This document shows positions 9,478 through 18,530 of a stretch of DNA of 64,000 bases, piece after piece; the stretch's first letter is position 1; every line of letters begins with the position of its first letter. The position numbers were made by a program, and so were the translations under genes. Under the pieces are notes generated by a model. That model was not told the DNA's origin. It saw only the letters and a list, made by a program, of their open reading frames with translations, and ran no database searches. Source of the DNA: Pseudomonadota bacterium. Lineage in GTDB: Bacteria; Pseudomonadota; Alphaproteobacteria; Rhizobiales; Hyphomicrobiaceae. The stretch is from positions 124,001 through 188,000 of the forward strand of contig JAFECE010000005.1 of assembly GCA_018242295.1 (NCBI GenBank), in the 5' to 3' direction.

Positions 9478-9504
9478 AGGCCGATTGGCTTAACCAATCG
9501 GCCT
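9478..9504 (+). terminator. hairpin terminator after IalB-like gene
   Basis: Perfect inverted repeat AGGCCGATTGG (9478-9488) / CCAATCGGCCT (9494-9504) with loop CTTAA, beginning four bases after the stop codon and lying between convergent genes. There is no long T-tract, so it may act in both directions or with Rho. Confidence 0.65.
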
Positions 9505-9536
9505 GATCGAAACGAACCCTTCGATCCATTCAGACG

Positions 9537-9959
9537 TCAGGCGACCCTGCGCTCGGCCAGTTCAACGGAACTCTGCCGGTCCAGCAGGATCAAGCCGTCT
9601 CTCTTCTGTTTGGGCGGAAGCGGCAGCACGGTCGGCGTGACGGCCTCGGCCGCCTTCTCCACGGCTGCAGCGACGCGCGGAACGGTCTCCATATAATGGC
9701 CGGCGATGGTCGCCCAGAAGTCGGCATGGGCGGTGTAGACATCGGCCGGTGTCGCCGGCTGCATCATTCGATGCGCCCAATGCACGAATGCCCGGGTCTG
9801 GCGCGCATGCAGACTCGCGACTTCGAGCTGCGTCCGGCCAGCAGCTTTCAGGAAAGGCTGCCAGAACATCGACGTAGTGTCGACCATTTCAAAGGCCTGC
9901 TGGTAGAATTGGTAGTAAAATGAAGTATTCGTGCTACGCGCGCCCTCTTCATATGCCAT
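9537..9959 (-). CDS. phasin-like protein
   Basis: A 140-residue, helix-rich protein without signal peptide. The centre (about residues 30-110) resembles phasins: amphipathic helices with Ala, Thr and aromatic residues, e.g. QTRAFVHWAHRMMQPATPAD and ETVPRVAAAVEKAAEAV. Phasins coat polyhydroxyalkanoate granules, a storage polymer common in Hyphomicrobiales. No PHA gene is next to it, so the assignment rests on composition and weak similarity. It could alternatively be a granule-independent stress protein of the same fold. Confidence 0.5.
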   Translation of the reverse strand: MAYEEGARSTNTSFYYQFYQQAFEMVDTTSMFWQPFLKAAGRTQLEVASLHARQTRAFVHWAHRMMQPATPADVYTAHADFWATIAGHYMETVPRVAAAVEKAAEAVTPTVLPLPPKQKRDGLILLDRQSSVELAERRVA

Positions 9960-10392
9960 TGCTGCGTCCTCCCAGACACAAAATATGGTGTGGCCTTTGA
10001 CGGCCCGTTTTTTAATGCTTCTGCGGCAGTAACTCTGACTTGGGCTAATTGTGGGTCAGTATCACGGCAGCCCGCGTGCCGCAGTTCACAGATGCGTGCT
10101 CCGACAATCCATTCAAGGGCACAATTGCAATCTCTGCGATCCGGTTAAGATTGTACGCTGCCTTCACTTCAGTTCCATGACTCAGATCAAATGCAATCGA
10201 GTTAAAAATGTCAGTAGGCTGAAAATCCAACCCTACGCAACCATAGTTATGCAATCGTAAATTTTGCTTATTTCTGATTGAACCTTAAAGCTTTGCTTAG
10301 TTCATCTTGCGTTCTTCTTGACGCTAATCATTTCATCCAGCGTTATGTTCAGCTTGGTTAATACGTGAATTTTTTGACCGCGTCCGCGTTTG
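9960..10392. other. intergenic stretch, no gene supported
   Basis: About 430 bases between the divergent phasin-like and BcsS-like genes, AT-richer than the surroundings. A 69-codon open frame on the minus strand (10045-10254) has no ribosome site or family resemblance and was not accepted. Promoters for both flanking genes are expected here; none could be assigned. Confidence 0.3.
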
Positions 10393-11250
10393 ATGTTGCG
10401 TTTTGGGGAGTGCCGGTGGTGGGGCCTGCTCTCCGCTGTGACCGGGCTGGTCATCGCGGTGGCGCAGGTGTTTCTGTCCGGATCGGCATCAGCGCAGACG
10501 AGCGATCTCCCAACCAATTGGGTTCAAGAAAAATATGGCTGGCGCGAAGTCTCCGGCGGCGTCGACGCCGCGAACGATCAGTGGCTCGTCTATTCCGGAA
10601 TGACGTTCGCGCTTCGGAGCGCGGATATCTACAGTGAAGGCTGGCGACTTCGCGTTGGCGGCGGATATGGCCGCTACAGCTACGATAGCGCGCCTCCACA
10701 TACAAATTGCGGGGTTGCCGGACAGAACGACATCTGCAGCGAAGAGGGGCGGACCACGCAACGCTTCCAGGTCGCGCATTCCTACGCCGAGGTGCTTCTC
10801 GGATATTATCTTCAGCTCGGCCAATTGACCGCGAAGGCATTCGCCGGGGCGTCGATGTCGTCCAAGCACCATCTAAAAAGTGATCCGAACAATGATGACG
10901 ATGGCACCGAATTCGGCGTCAAGGGTGCTTTGGAATTGTGGCTCACGCTCAACGCGGATTCCTGGTCGTCGCTCGACCTCAGTTATTCGACGGCGCGGAA
11001 TGAATCCGCCGCCCGGTGGCGTTCGGGCTGGCGCTTACTGCCGGCGCTATCGATTGGTCCGGAACTTCGCTACGACAGGAATATTGAAACCGGCGACAAC
11101 GCCTGGAACGGACGAGCCGGTCTTTTCACGCGTTACGAATGGAGCGGCGGCGAGATATCGCTGGCGGGTGGGGGACTATGGCGGGTCGACGATTGGTCGA
11201 CTGCGGCCCCGTCAGCCTATGGAAACGTCAACGTGCTCTTTCAATATTAG
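10393..11250 (+). CDS. bcsS: BcsS-like (cellulose biosynthesis protein) outer-membrane-type protein
   Basis: Exported protein of 285 residues with a signal peptide ending near SASAQ-TSDLP. The rest alternates short beta-strand-like stretches rich in Gly, Trp and Tyr (WRLRVGGGYGRYSY, AGLFTRYEW, AYGNVNVLFQY), as expected for a small outer-membrane beta-barrel, and matches the pattern of BcsS proteins found with alphaproteobacterial cellulose operons (residues GWREVSGGVDAANDQW near the N-terminus). No cellulose synthase genes are in the window, so the copy is an orphan here. A TTG three bases earlier is an alternative start. Confidence 0.6.
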   Translation: MLRFGECRWWGLLSAVTGLVIAVAQVFLSGSASAQTSDLPTNWVQEKYGWREVSGGVDAANDQWLVYSGMTFALRSADIYSEGWRLRVGGGYGRYSYDSAPPHTNCGVAGQNDICSEEGRTTQRFQVAHSYAEVLLGYYLQLGQLTAKAFAGASMSSKHHLKSDPNNDDDGTEFGVKGALELWLTLNADSWSSLDLSYSTARNESAARWRSGWRLLPALSIGPELRYDRNIETGDNAWNGRAGLFTRYEWSGGEISLAGGGLWRVDDWSTAAPSAYGNVNVLFQY

Positions 11251-11303
11251 TATCGTTCGCGATAATTGATCTTCTGCCGGCGGCGGGGCTTCGGGGAAAA
11301 ACG

Positions 11304-11609
11304 ATGAGGACGGTACTGTTAAAGACTTCGGCTCTCGCGCTCACATTGCTCTTCCTCGCTCCCTTTCCAATGCGCGTGCTCGCCGATACCTGCGCCTCGT
11401 CGCCGGTCGTCGCGCGCGGCGAAGAATCTCGCTACGTCTGGCTCGCAAAAACAAAGGCGAGAGCGAACTGGCGCGCGAAGGTACGCGCCACTTCGGGGCT
11501 GGGGCCGAACTTCGCAAATTGGTCGCGGGCGCAAAATACCGAAGAGCGCTGCCTTACGGGACCGGTCGGCAGTTTGTGCATTTTCACCGGGACGCCCTGC
11601 GCACCTTGA
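11304..11609 (+). CDS. small exported protein of unknown function
   Basis: A 101-residue product with a clear signal peptide (hydrophobic core LALTLLFLAPF, cleavage near VLA-DTCASS). The mature part has a Trp-Lys-x-Trp style region (ARANWRAKV), GLGPNFANWSRA, and four cysteines with a C-terminal CIFTGTPCAP, a pattern seen in small conserved secreted proteins of Hyphomicrobiales without known function. The ATG at 11304 has GGGG nine bases upstream. It lies 53 bases after the BcsS-like gene and may share its transcript. Confidence 0.6.
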   Translation: MRTVLLKTSALALTLLFLAPFPMRVLADTCASSPVVARGEESRYVWLAKTKARANWRAKVRATSGLGPNFANWSRAQNTEERCLTGPVGSLCIFTGTPCAP

Positions 11610-11884
11610 TTGGCCGTGAGACATTTCAATCTCACCTGGTGACGGATCGTATTTCGTCATGGTCAATTGGGAAACATTTCCGCGATTTCAGAATTCGGCT
11701 TCCTGAAAGTGCGCTATAGGAGAGGGATGAGACACGTCCCGCTCGCATGATCGATTGCTGAGGGATCCATTCTCGATGACGAACGAATTACTCAAGAATT
11801 GTGCATTCATTGTTGTTAGCGGTGTTTCGGATTAGCACTTAGAGGCGCGCCCACTATGAGGCGAATGACTCCTTCGAGAACATA
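11610..11884. other. intergenic stretch upstream of the candidate small RNA
   Basis: No gene supported. It probably contains the promoter of the candidate RNA that follows; a CTATGA stretch at 11853-11858 could be a -10 element, but no matching -35 is evident. Confidence 0.25.
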
Positions 11885-12034
11885 AACCGATCTTGCGAGC
11901 GCGCGCGGCAGCCCTTCGACCGGCAACTGCGTCGCGCTTCCCGATTTCGCAAGATTGACGGAATCCGCCCGGCCTCAGGCTCGGGCGGTTGAGAGAGGAG
12001 CGGTGGGCTGCGGGACCTACTGCTCCTCTTTTTT
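11885..12034 (+). ncRNA. candidate structured small RNA with intrinsic terminator
   Basis: This gap contains no convincing gene but three consecutive hairpins on the plus strand. The first pairs CGATCTTGCGA (11888-11898) with TCGCAAGATTG (11947-11957, one G-U pair) and has inner pairings GCGCG/CGCGC and GCAG/CTGC. The second pairs CCGCCCG (11965-11971) with CGGGCGG (11982-11988), extended by GCC/GGC around a TCA loop. The third pairs AGAGGAGC (11994-12001) with GCTCCTCT (12022-12029) and runs straight into six Ts (12029-12034), a typical intrinsic terminator. The 5' end is a guess. It does not match the signatures of SRP RNA, tmRNA or RNase P RNA that I know. The alternative is a long attenuating leader for the TetR gene. 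Confidence 0.5.
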
Positions 12035-12227
12035 CGAATTCATTGCGGCGATCCGCGAGCCCATTTCGAACCTGCTCGTTCAGCGTCTGAGATGTATCTG
12101 CCACAAAATCGCCCTACTCCGATATTTTGCAAAACGAACATTTATTCGCCTTGACCTCTCCGCAATCGTCCATCAAGCAGAACGTCCATTCGCTTAAATC
12201 TCGCTTTGCATACGGACGGTCGCAGCG

Positions 12228-12899
12228 ATGCCGAAGCTCAAGCCAGACACACAACGCGCACGGCGGGAGCATATTCTCGACGCGGCGCTTCGATGTTTTT
12301 CCAACGGCGGCTTTCACGCCACGACGATGCAGACGATCTGCCGGGAGGCCGACGTCAGTCCCGGCGCTCTCTACGTTTATTTTGACAGCAAGGAAGCGCT
12401 CATCGAAGGGCTTTGTGAACGCGACCGCGCGGAATTTGCCGAACGGTTCGCCGCGCTCGCGACCGCGCCGGATTTCCTCAAGGCTCTTGCCGAAATCGGC
12501 GAGCATTACTTCATCGAGGAGGGGCGCGAGAGGCAGCGTTTCGCCGTCGAGATGGGCATCGAGGCGACACGCAATCCACGCATCGCCGAAATCTTCCTGA
12601 GCGTCGACAAATTCTGCTCGGATAACTTTGAAGCGTTGTTCCGCCGTCTCGAAGCAGAGGGGCGCATCGCGCCGCGGACCGACATCCAGACACTCGTAAA
12701 TGTCTTCAATATCGTTGGCGACGGAATGTTCTGGCGCCGCGCCATTTATCCTGACGCCGACATGGGCTCCGTGCTCCCTGTGGTCATCGACCTCATCGGC
12801 GGTCTGCTCAATCCAGTTAAGCAGGGGGCGGTTGAACGGACACCGGCGGAACACAAAGTATCCGGCGCGAAGGTTTCCGCACGCGGGGGGCGCCGATGA
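12228..12899 (+). CDS. TetR family transcriptional regulator
   Basis: Probable local repressor of the RND efflux genes that follow. The N-terminal helix-turn-helix (about residues 12-58) has the TetR form REHILDAALRCFSNGGFHATTM ... ADVSPGALYVYFDSKEAL; the remainder is the ligand-sensing, dimerising domain. The length of 223 residues is usual. Its stop overlaps the adaptor start as ATGA (12896-12899), so the regulator is translated with the pump it likely controls, implying autoregulation. A short dyad CGAA-N6-TTCG (12136-12149) upstream could belong to its operator. Confidence 0.88.
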   Translation: MPKLKPDTQRARREHILDAALRCFSNGGFHATTMQTICREADVSPGALYVYFDSKEALIEGLCERDRAEFAERFAALATAPDFLKALAEIGEHYFIEEGRERQRFAVEMGIEATRNPRIAEIFLSVDKFCSDNFEALFRRLEAEGRIAPRTDIQTLVNVFNIVGDGMFWRRAIYPDADMGSVLPVVIDLIGGLLNPVKQGAVERTPAEHKVSGAKVSARGGRR

Positions 12900-14110
12900 A
12901 TCTTAGAAAATTTGTCTTTGGCCTTTTGGCTGCAGGTGCGGCGGCCGGAGGCGGCTACCTCTACGTCGTGAAGAAGCACACGGCCGAAGTGCAGGCCGAG
13001 AGGCTCGAAGCTGCAAAGCCCGTGGCTGCTCCCTCGGTGACCGTGTCGAAGGTCGGGATCGAAAATTTCGTCGAGACCGCCGCCGTCTCAGGTTCGCTTG
13101 TGCCGCGCGAGGAAATCCTCGTCTCGCCGGAGGTCGATGGCCTGCGCGTTCTCGAGCTTCTCGCGGACGAAGGCGACAAAGTCAAAAAGGGTCAGGTTCT
13201 CGCGCGCCTCGTTGCGGAGCAGCTCGACGCGCAGCTTGCCCAGAACAATGCTAATCTGGCGCGGTCGGATGCCGCGATCGCGCAAGCCGAGAGTCAGATC
13301 GTGCAATCGGAAGCGCAGTCCAAAGAGGCGACTGCGCAATTCGAACGCGCCGTGCCCTTGAAGCAATCCGGATATCTCTCCGGCTCGACCTACGATCAGC
13401 GCGAGAGTGCTGCGCATACGACTGCGGCTCAACTTCTCGCGGCGCGCGACGGGCTGACCGCTGCGAAAGCCGAAAAGGCGCAAGTCGAGGCGCAACGACG
13501 GGAGCTATTGTGGCGCCGGAATAATACCGACGTGACCGCGCCTGCCGACGGCGTCATCAGCCGGCGCATGGGACGCATCGGCGGCATGGCTTCGACGGCC
13601 GGCGAGCCGATGTTCCGCATCATCGAGAACGGCGAGATCGAACTCGATGCCGAGATCGTCGAAACCGAATTGAAGAAGGTCAAGGTCGGGCAAAAAGCGA
13701 TCGTGACCGTGCCCCAGAACGGCGACTTCGAAGGAACGGTCCGCCTCGTCTCGCCTGAAGTCGATAAGGCGACGCGGCTTGGCCGCGTGAAAATCTTCCT
13801 CGGCGTCAATCCGGCGCTCAGGATCGGCTCGTATGCACGCGGACGCATCGAAACCGACTCGAGCCACGGCCTTGCCGTTCCGGCCTCAGCCGTCACCTTC
13901 GATCAAGGTTTGACGTCGGTGCAGGTCGTCAAGAACGACACGGTTCAAAAACATACGGTCTCGGTAGGCCTGATCGCCGGCGATCTCGTCGAGATCAAAA
14001 GCGGCGTCCAAGAGGGCGATCTGGTTGTTACGCGCGCGGGGACATTTCTACGCGACGGCGACGTCGTGCGCCCGGTATTGCCCGAGCCGCGGCTGAGCGA
14101 GGCGAAGTAA
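12896..14110 (+). CDS. RND efflux periplasmic adaptor subunit (membrane fusion protein)
   Basis: Links an inner-membrane RND pump to an outer-membrane channel. The N-terminus has one membrane anchor (about residues 5-24) and no lipobox cysteine. A lipoyl-like half (GSLVPREEILVSPEVDG ... EGDKVKKGQVLARL) is followed by an Ala/Gln/Glu-rich alpha-hairpin (about residues 110-200), the second lipoyl half (VTAPADGVISRRMGRIGG) and beta-barrel domains. The ATG overlaps the TetR stop, and its own TAA shares an A with the pump ATG (14110), so all three genes are coupled. No TolC-like gene is present, so an outer-membrane partner must be encoded elsewhere. Confidence 0.92.
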   Translation: MNLRKFVFGLLAAGAAAGGGYLYVVKKHTAEVQAERLEAAKPVAAPSVTVSKVGIENFVETAAVSGSLVPREEILVSPEVDGLRVLELLADEGDKVKKGQVLARLVAEQLDAQLAQNNANLARSDAAIAQAESQIVQSEAQSKEATAQFERAVPLKQSGYLSGSTYDQRESAAHTTAAQLLAARDGLTAAKAEKAQVEAQRRELLWRRNNTDVTAPADGVISRRMGRIGGMASTAGEPMFRIIENGEIELDAEIVETELKKVKVGQKAIVTVPQNGDFEGTVRLVSPEVDKATRLGRVKIFLGVNPALRIGSYARGRIETDSSHGLAVPASAVTFDQGLTSVQVVKNDTVQKHTVSVGLIAGDLVEIKSGVQEGDLVVTRAGTFLRDGDVVRPVLPEPRLSEAK

Positions 14111-17100
14111 TGCGCATCAATATTTCCGCCTGGTCGATACGCCGGCCCGTCCCATCAATCGTGCTCTTCGCAGTGCTGATGCTGCTCGGCACGCTGAGCT
14201 TCAAATCGCTGCCAGTCACGCGCTTTCCCAACATCGATATTCCGATCGTGTCGGTGAAGGTCACGCAATCGGGCGCCGCGCCTGCGGAACTCGAAACGCA
14301 GGTGACGAAGGTCATCGAAGACGTCGTCGCCAATATCACTGGCGTCAAGCATATCACCTCGACGCTGACGGACGGCATGTCGGTCACATTGCTGGAGTTC
14401 AGGCTCGAGACGAATACGGACCGGGCGTTGAACGACGTCCGAGATGCCATAGCGAAAATTCGCGCCGATCTTCCGCGCACGATCGACGAGCCCGTTATCG
14501 AACGCATCGATGTCGAGGGACAGGCTATTCTCTCGTTTGCGGCGACATCGCCGGCCATGACGCTCGAAGAGCTCTCGTGGCATGTCGACGACGTCATCAA
14601 GCGCAAGCTGCAGGCGACCAAAGGAGTCGGCCGCGTCGAGCGCTATGGCGGCGTCGATAGAGAAATTCGCATCAATCTCGATCCCGATAAGCTTCTTGCC
14701 TACGGCATCACCGCTGCGCAGGTGAACGCCCAAGTGCGTGCTACCAACGTCGATCTCGGGTCGGGCCGCGGCGAAGTCGGCAGCCAGGAGCAGGCAATCC
14801 GCACGCTTGCCGGCGCGCGCCAAGTCGAGGCCCTGTCGGATGCAAAGATCATCCTCAACGGCGGTCGCGAAGTTCGCCTCAAAGATCTCGGCCGCGTCGT
14901 TGACGATGCCAGCGAGCAGCGGTCTTTCGGGCGCCTCAACGGTCAGCCCGTCGTTACATTCTCCGTCTTCCGCACCAAGGGGACTAGCGATCTTTCGGTA
15001 TCGGACGCCGTCAACGCTTCTCTCAAAAGCCTCGAAGCCGAATATCCCGACGTCCAACTGACGAAGATCGACGACGCCGTCGCCTACACGCGCGGCAACT
15101 ATGTTGCTGCAATGGAAACGTTGATTGAGGGCGCCGCACTGGCGGTGCTCGTCGTGTTCGTCTTCCTGCGCAATTGGCGCGCGACAGCCATCTCCGCGAT
15201 TGCGCTACCTCTCGCAGCAGTTCCGACATTCTGGGCGATGAGCGCGCTCGGATTTTCGCTCAATCTCGTCAGCCTGCTCGGCATCACGCTCGCAACCGGC
15301 ATTCTTGTCGACGACGCGATCGTCGAAATCGAGAACATCGTGCGCCATATGCACATGGGGAAATCTCCCTATCGCGCCGCGCTCGAAGCTGCCGACGAGA
15401 TCGGCCTCGCCGTTATCGCCATCACGCTGACGATCGTCGCGATTTTCGCGCCGGTGTCGTTCATGGGCGGAATCGCCGGCCAGTACTTCAAGCAGTTCGG
15501 CCTGACCGTTGCGGTCGCGGTGCTCGTGTCGCTCTTGGTTGCGCGTCTCATAACGCCGATGATGGCTGCCTATCTGTTGCGCCCCATTCCGGAGAAGCCC
15601 CACACCGACGGCGCGATCATGCGCTTCTACACGAAGTTCCTCGCGACGACGCTGCGCTGGCGCTATCTGACGCTGATTTCCGGCGTCGCGCTCTTCTCTG
15701 CATCGATTTACATGACGACGCTGCTTCCCACCGGGTTTTTGCCCGACGAGGACACGTCTCGCGTCGTCGTGTCGGTGGAATTGCCGCCGGGAACGCAGCT
15801 CGACGAAACGAGCGCCAAGACCGATCAACTCGTCAAGTCGCTGCGGACGATCCCCGAGGTCACGCAAGTGTTCGTTCTCGGAGGCACGAGCCCCACCGGT
15901 CAACTCGAAGTTCGCCGGGCGGCGTTATATGTGAAGCTCGTTCCAAAAACACAGCGCAAGCTCACGCAAAAGCAGCTGAAGTCCATCATCGCAGCAAAGA
16001 TTTCTGATATTCCCGATACGCGCGCCTGGTACGTCAACGAGCGCGGCGAGCGTGAGCTTTCGTTCTCGATGCTGTCGCGGAACGGTGAGGATCTCAATGC
16101 TGCGATCGGCAAGCTCGAGACGGCATTGCGCAGCGTTCCGGGCTTCCGCAACGTCGCAGCGTCCGGATCGACGGAGCGTCCGGAGATCCGTATCGTTCCA
16201 CGCCTCGATGTTGCGGCGCGCCTCGGGGTCTCTCCAGACCAGATCGCGGAAGCCATTCGCGTTGCGACGATCGGGGACGCGGGGTTCAACCTGGCGAAGT
16301 TCACGGTCGGCGACCGGCAAATTCCAATCCGCGTGCAGCTCGAAGAGAGCATGCGGTCGGATCTAAAGCAGATCGAACAATTGCGTCTGACCAACGCCGC
16401 CGGCAAGGCGATCCCATTGACGGCCGTTGCGACTGTCGAATTCGGACGCGGTCCGGCGTCCGTCGAGCGCTTCGATCGCATGCGGCGGGCGGTCATCGGC
16501 GTCGATCTCGATCGCGGCGTGGCCTTGGGCACGGCGCGCGAAAAGTTTCTTGATGTCGTTCAGGGTCTGAACCTGCCCGCATCGGTGTCATTGCAGCCAT
16601 CCGGCGACGCGGAGGTTCAGGACGAAGTCGCGGATGGGTTCATCACGGCGATGGGAACAGGCGTTTTGATCGTGCTTGGCCTGCTGCTCCTGCTCTTCGG
16701 CAGCGTGTTTCAGCCGATCACGATCCTCTTGTCATTGCCGCTGTCGTTCGGTGGCGTTGCGCTGAGTTTGTTCATCACCAACAATTCGATCAGCATGCCG
16801 GTTTATATCGGCCTCCTGATGCTGATGGGCATCGTGACCAAGAATGCGATCATGCTCGTCGACTTTGCGATCGAGGAGATTGCCGCCGGAGTGGATCGCT
16901 CCACGGCGATCATCGATGCCGGCCGCAAGCGGGCGCGGCCCATCATCATGACGACACTCGCCATGGCAGCGGGCATGCTTCCCAGCGCGTTTGCGCTTGG
17001 CGACGGCGGCGAATTCCGCGCGCCGATGGCAATCTCCGTGATCGGCGGCCTTTTGGTTTCCACCATGCTGTCGCTGGTATTCGTACCGTCGTTCTTTACC

Positions 17101-17247
17101 GTGATGGACGACCTCGGCAACGTCATGCAGCGTATTTTCGGACGCTTCGTTGGCCCACGGGACGAGCCACCCGCCGAGCCGCAATCGCCGCCCGGCAGTT
17201 CGTCGGGTGCCGAGAGTCATCGTCCGTTGCCGCTCGCGGCGGAATAA
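14110..17247 (+). CDS. RND family efflux permease (HAE1 type)
   Basis: Proton-driven drug/hydrophobic-compound exporter of 1045 residues, a full-length RND protein with two repeats of one helix, a large periplasmic loop and five helices. The proton-relay residues are visible: Asp401-Asp402 in GILVDDAIVEIEN (helix 4) and Lys911 in GIVTKNAIMLVDF (helix 10). The start MRINISAWSIRRPVPSIVLF is typical. It belongs to the AcrB/MexB relatives with adaptor upstream; the substrate is not predictable. The C-terminal tail is Pro/Ser-rich and likely cytoplasmic. Confidence 0.95.
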   Translation: MRINISAWSIRRPVPSIVLFAVLMLLGTLSFKSLPVTRFPNIDIPIVSVKVTQSGAAPAELETQVTKVIEDVVANITGVKHITSTLTDGMSVTLLEFRLETNTDRALNDVRDAIAKIRADLPRTIDEPVIERIDVEGQAILSFAATSPAMTLEELSWHVDDVIKRKLQATKGVGRVERYGGVDREIRINLDPDKLLAYGITAAQVNAQVRATNVDLGSGRGEVGSQEQAIRTLAGARQVEALSDAKIILNGGREVRLKDLGRVVDDASEQRSFGRLNGQPVVTFSVFRTKGTSDLSVSDAVNASLKSLEAEYPDVQLTKIDDAVAYTRGNYVAAMETLIEGAALAVLVVFVFLRNWRATAISAIALPLAAVPTFWAMSALGFSLNLVSLLGITLATGILVDDAIVEIENIVRHMHMGKSPYRAALEAADEIGLAVIAITLTIVAIFAPVSFMGGIAGQYFKQFGLTVAVAVLVSLLVARLITPMMAAYLLRPIPEKPHTDGAIMRFYTKFLATTLRWRYLTLISGVALFSASIYMTTLLPTGFLPDEDTSRVVVSVELPPGTQLDETSAKTDQLVKSLRTIPEVTQVFVLGGTSPTGQLEVRRAALYVKLVPKTQRKLTQKQLKSIIAAKISDIPDTRAWYVNERGERELSFSMLSRNGEDLNAAIGKLETALRSVPGFRNVAASGSTERPEIRIVPRLDVAARLGVSPDQIAEAIRVATIGDAGFNLAKFTVGDRQIPIRVQLEESMRSDLKQIEQLRLTNAAGKAIPLTAVATVEFGRGPASVERFDRMRRAVIGVDLDRGVALGTAREKFLDVVQGLNLPASVSLQPSGDAEVQDEVADGFITAMGTGVLIVLGLLLLLFGSVFQPITILLSLPLSFGGVALSLFITNNSISMPVYIGLLMLMGIVTKNAIMLVDFAIEEIAAGVDRSTAIIDAGRKRARPIIMTTLAMAAGMLPSAFALGDGGEFRAPMAISVIGGLLVSTMLSLVFVPSFFTVMDDLGNVMQRIFGRFVGPRDEPPAEPQSPPGSSSGAESHRPLPLAAE

Positions 17248-17300
17248 TTCCGAAAGGATTGTTCAGGCGTCGGATTGTGCATGACCGGGTGCGTGCCTAC

Positions 17301-17322
17301 GTTTCAGCCGTGCGGCTGAAAC
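17301..17322 (+). terminator. perfect hairpin between RND gene and DUF533 gene
   Basis: A perfect 10-base inverted repeat, GTTTCAGCCG and CGGCTGAAAC, separated by only TG. It begins 54 bases after the pump stop and ends 16 bases before the next ATG, just upstream of the AGAAGGA ribosome site. It could terminate the pump mRNA or control access to the DUF533 start; no T-tract follows. Confidence 0.5.
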
Positions 17323-17338
17323 AGAAGGAACCCCCGCT

Positions 17339-18499
17339 ATGTTCGACGCCAAATCCATGCTCGAAAATATTGTTCGCGGCGCAGCGCCCGCGGGCTCTTC
17401 AGCTCCAGCGCAACCGAATGGCGCCAACCCGCCCGGTGGCAGCATTGGAGATATTTTGAATGATATTCTTCGGAATGCCGGAGGCGGAACTCAAGGCGCA
17501 CAAAGTGGAAGTGTCGGCGGCGGAGTTGGCGATATCCTGCACCAGATCAGCCAAAGCCTGTCGCAAGCGCAAACAAAATCGCCTGCCGACGTCCCTTCCG
17601 AGCCCGGACAGGGCCCTGCGGGTTCCTCTCCGGATTTTGGGAACATTCTCGCTCAGATCAGAGACAAGCTCAGCGAGGCTGGTGGTTCGGTATCCGGCAG
17701 TGGTAGCATCGGAGACATCCTGAGCCGGGTGCTCGCGCAGGCGACGGAGGGCGTGAAGGAGGGTTCGGAGCTTATCGGCCAACAGACCGGCGCGAGCGAT
17801 GCTCTCGGACGCCTTACCTCGGATCCGCAAACGAGCGAGATGCTCGAAAAGCTTAAAGGCCTCATTCAAAACAATCCTTACGCATCGACCGCTGCAGCGG
17901 GTGGGCTTGGTGGTCTCTTGCTCGGAACGCAGACGGGCCGGTCGGTCGCGACTGGTGCGGCGAAGCTCGGAGCCCTCGCGATGCTCGGCGGCCTCGCCTA
18001 CAAGGCCATTCAAAACTATGAGCAAGGGAAGCCTTTGCTTTCCGACTCAGCCGGGACGACCGATGTTGAGAAGGCTCAGGCGACTCAAGCCGCGATATCA
18101 GCCGAACCGCCCCCGACTGGCTCAGGCTTTGAACCCGCCGCGATGACGAACGATGCCGCAGTCCATTATCTGCAAGCGATGATCGCTGCGGCCTTTGCCG
18201 ATGGGCGCATCGATCCGGTCGAGCAGGCGAAGATCATGACCGGAATCAAAGAGGCAGGCCTCGATCGCGAATCCGAGTCCTTCCTGGCGAACGAGCTCAA
18301 TCATCCGCATACCATCAAAGAGCTGGCGACGTCGGTGCAGACACCGCAGGAAGCCATCCAGCTTTATGCTGCGGCGCGTATGGCCGTTGCGGACGATTCT
18401 CCTGCTGAAGCGCAGTTTTTGGGGTCGCTCGCTCACGAGCTGGGGCTCGATCCGCGGCTAACGGCTCAGATCGATGCCACGGCTCGGGCGGCGGCCTGA
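17339..18499 (+). CDS. DUF533 / TerB-like inner-membrane protein
   Basis: The N-terminal 160 residues are low-complexity, with repeated GSIGDIL(N/S) segments rich in Gly, Ser, Pro and Gln. A Gly/Ala-rich hydrophobic segment (about residues 183-222) follows, then the DUF533 domain (about 260-386), a helical fold related to TerB tellurite-resistance domains: AMIAAAFADGRIDPVEQAKI and ARMAVADDSPAEAQFLGSLA. Its role is unknown; relatives such as YebE are envelope proteins. AGAAGGA upstream marks the ATG. A strong terminator follows at 18531-18567. Confidence 0.82.
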   Translation: MFDAKSMLENIVRGAAPAGSSAPAQPNGANPPGGSIGDILNDILRNAGGGTQGAQSGSVGGGVGDILHQISQSLSQAQTKSPADVPSEPGQGPAGSSPDFGNILAQIRDKLSEAGGSVSGSGSIGDILSRVLAQATEGVKEGSELIGQQTGASDALGRLTSDPQTSEMLEKLKGLIQNNPYASTAAAGGLGGLLLGTQTGRSVATGAAKLGALAMLGGLAYKAIQNYEQGKPLLSDSAGTTDVEKAQATQAAISAEPPPTGSGFEPAAMTNDAAVHYLQAMIAAAFADGRIDPVEQAKIMTGIKEAGLDRESESFLANELNHPHTIKELATSVQTPQEAIQLYAAARMAVADDSPAEAQFLGSLAHELGLDPRLTAQIDATARAAA

Positions 18500-18530
18500 A
18501 ACCGCCCGTCGCGGTCTCATCGCGGACATG

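Noticed and set aside
10045..10254. 69-codon open frame on the minus strand
   Set aside because: No ribosome site, no family features and located in a probable double promoter region.
11832..12104. 90-codon minus-strand frame across the candidate small RNA
   Set aside because: Arg/Ser-rich shadow composition, and the plus strand shows strong hairpins and a terminator instead.
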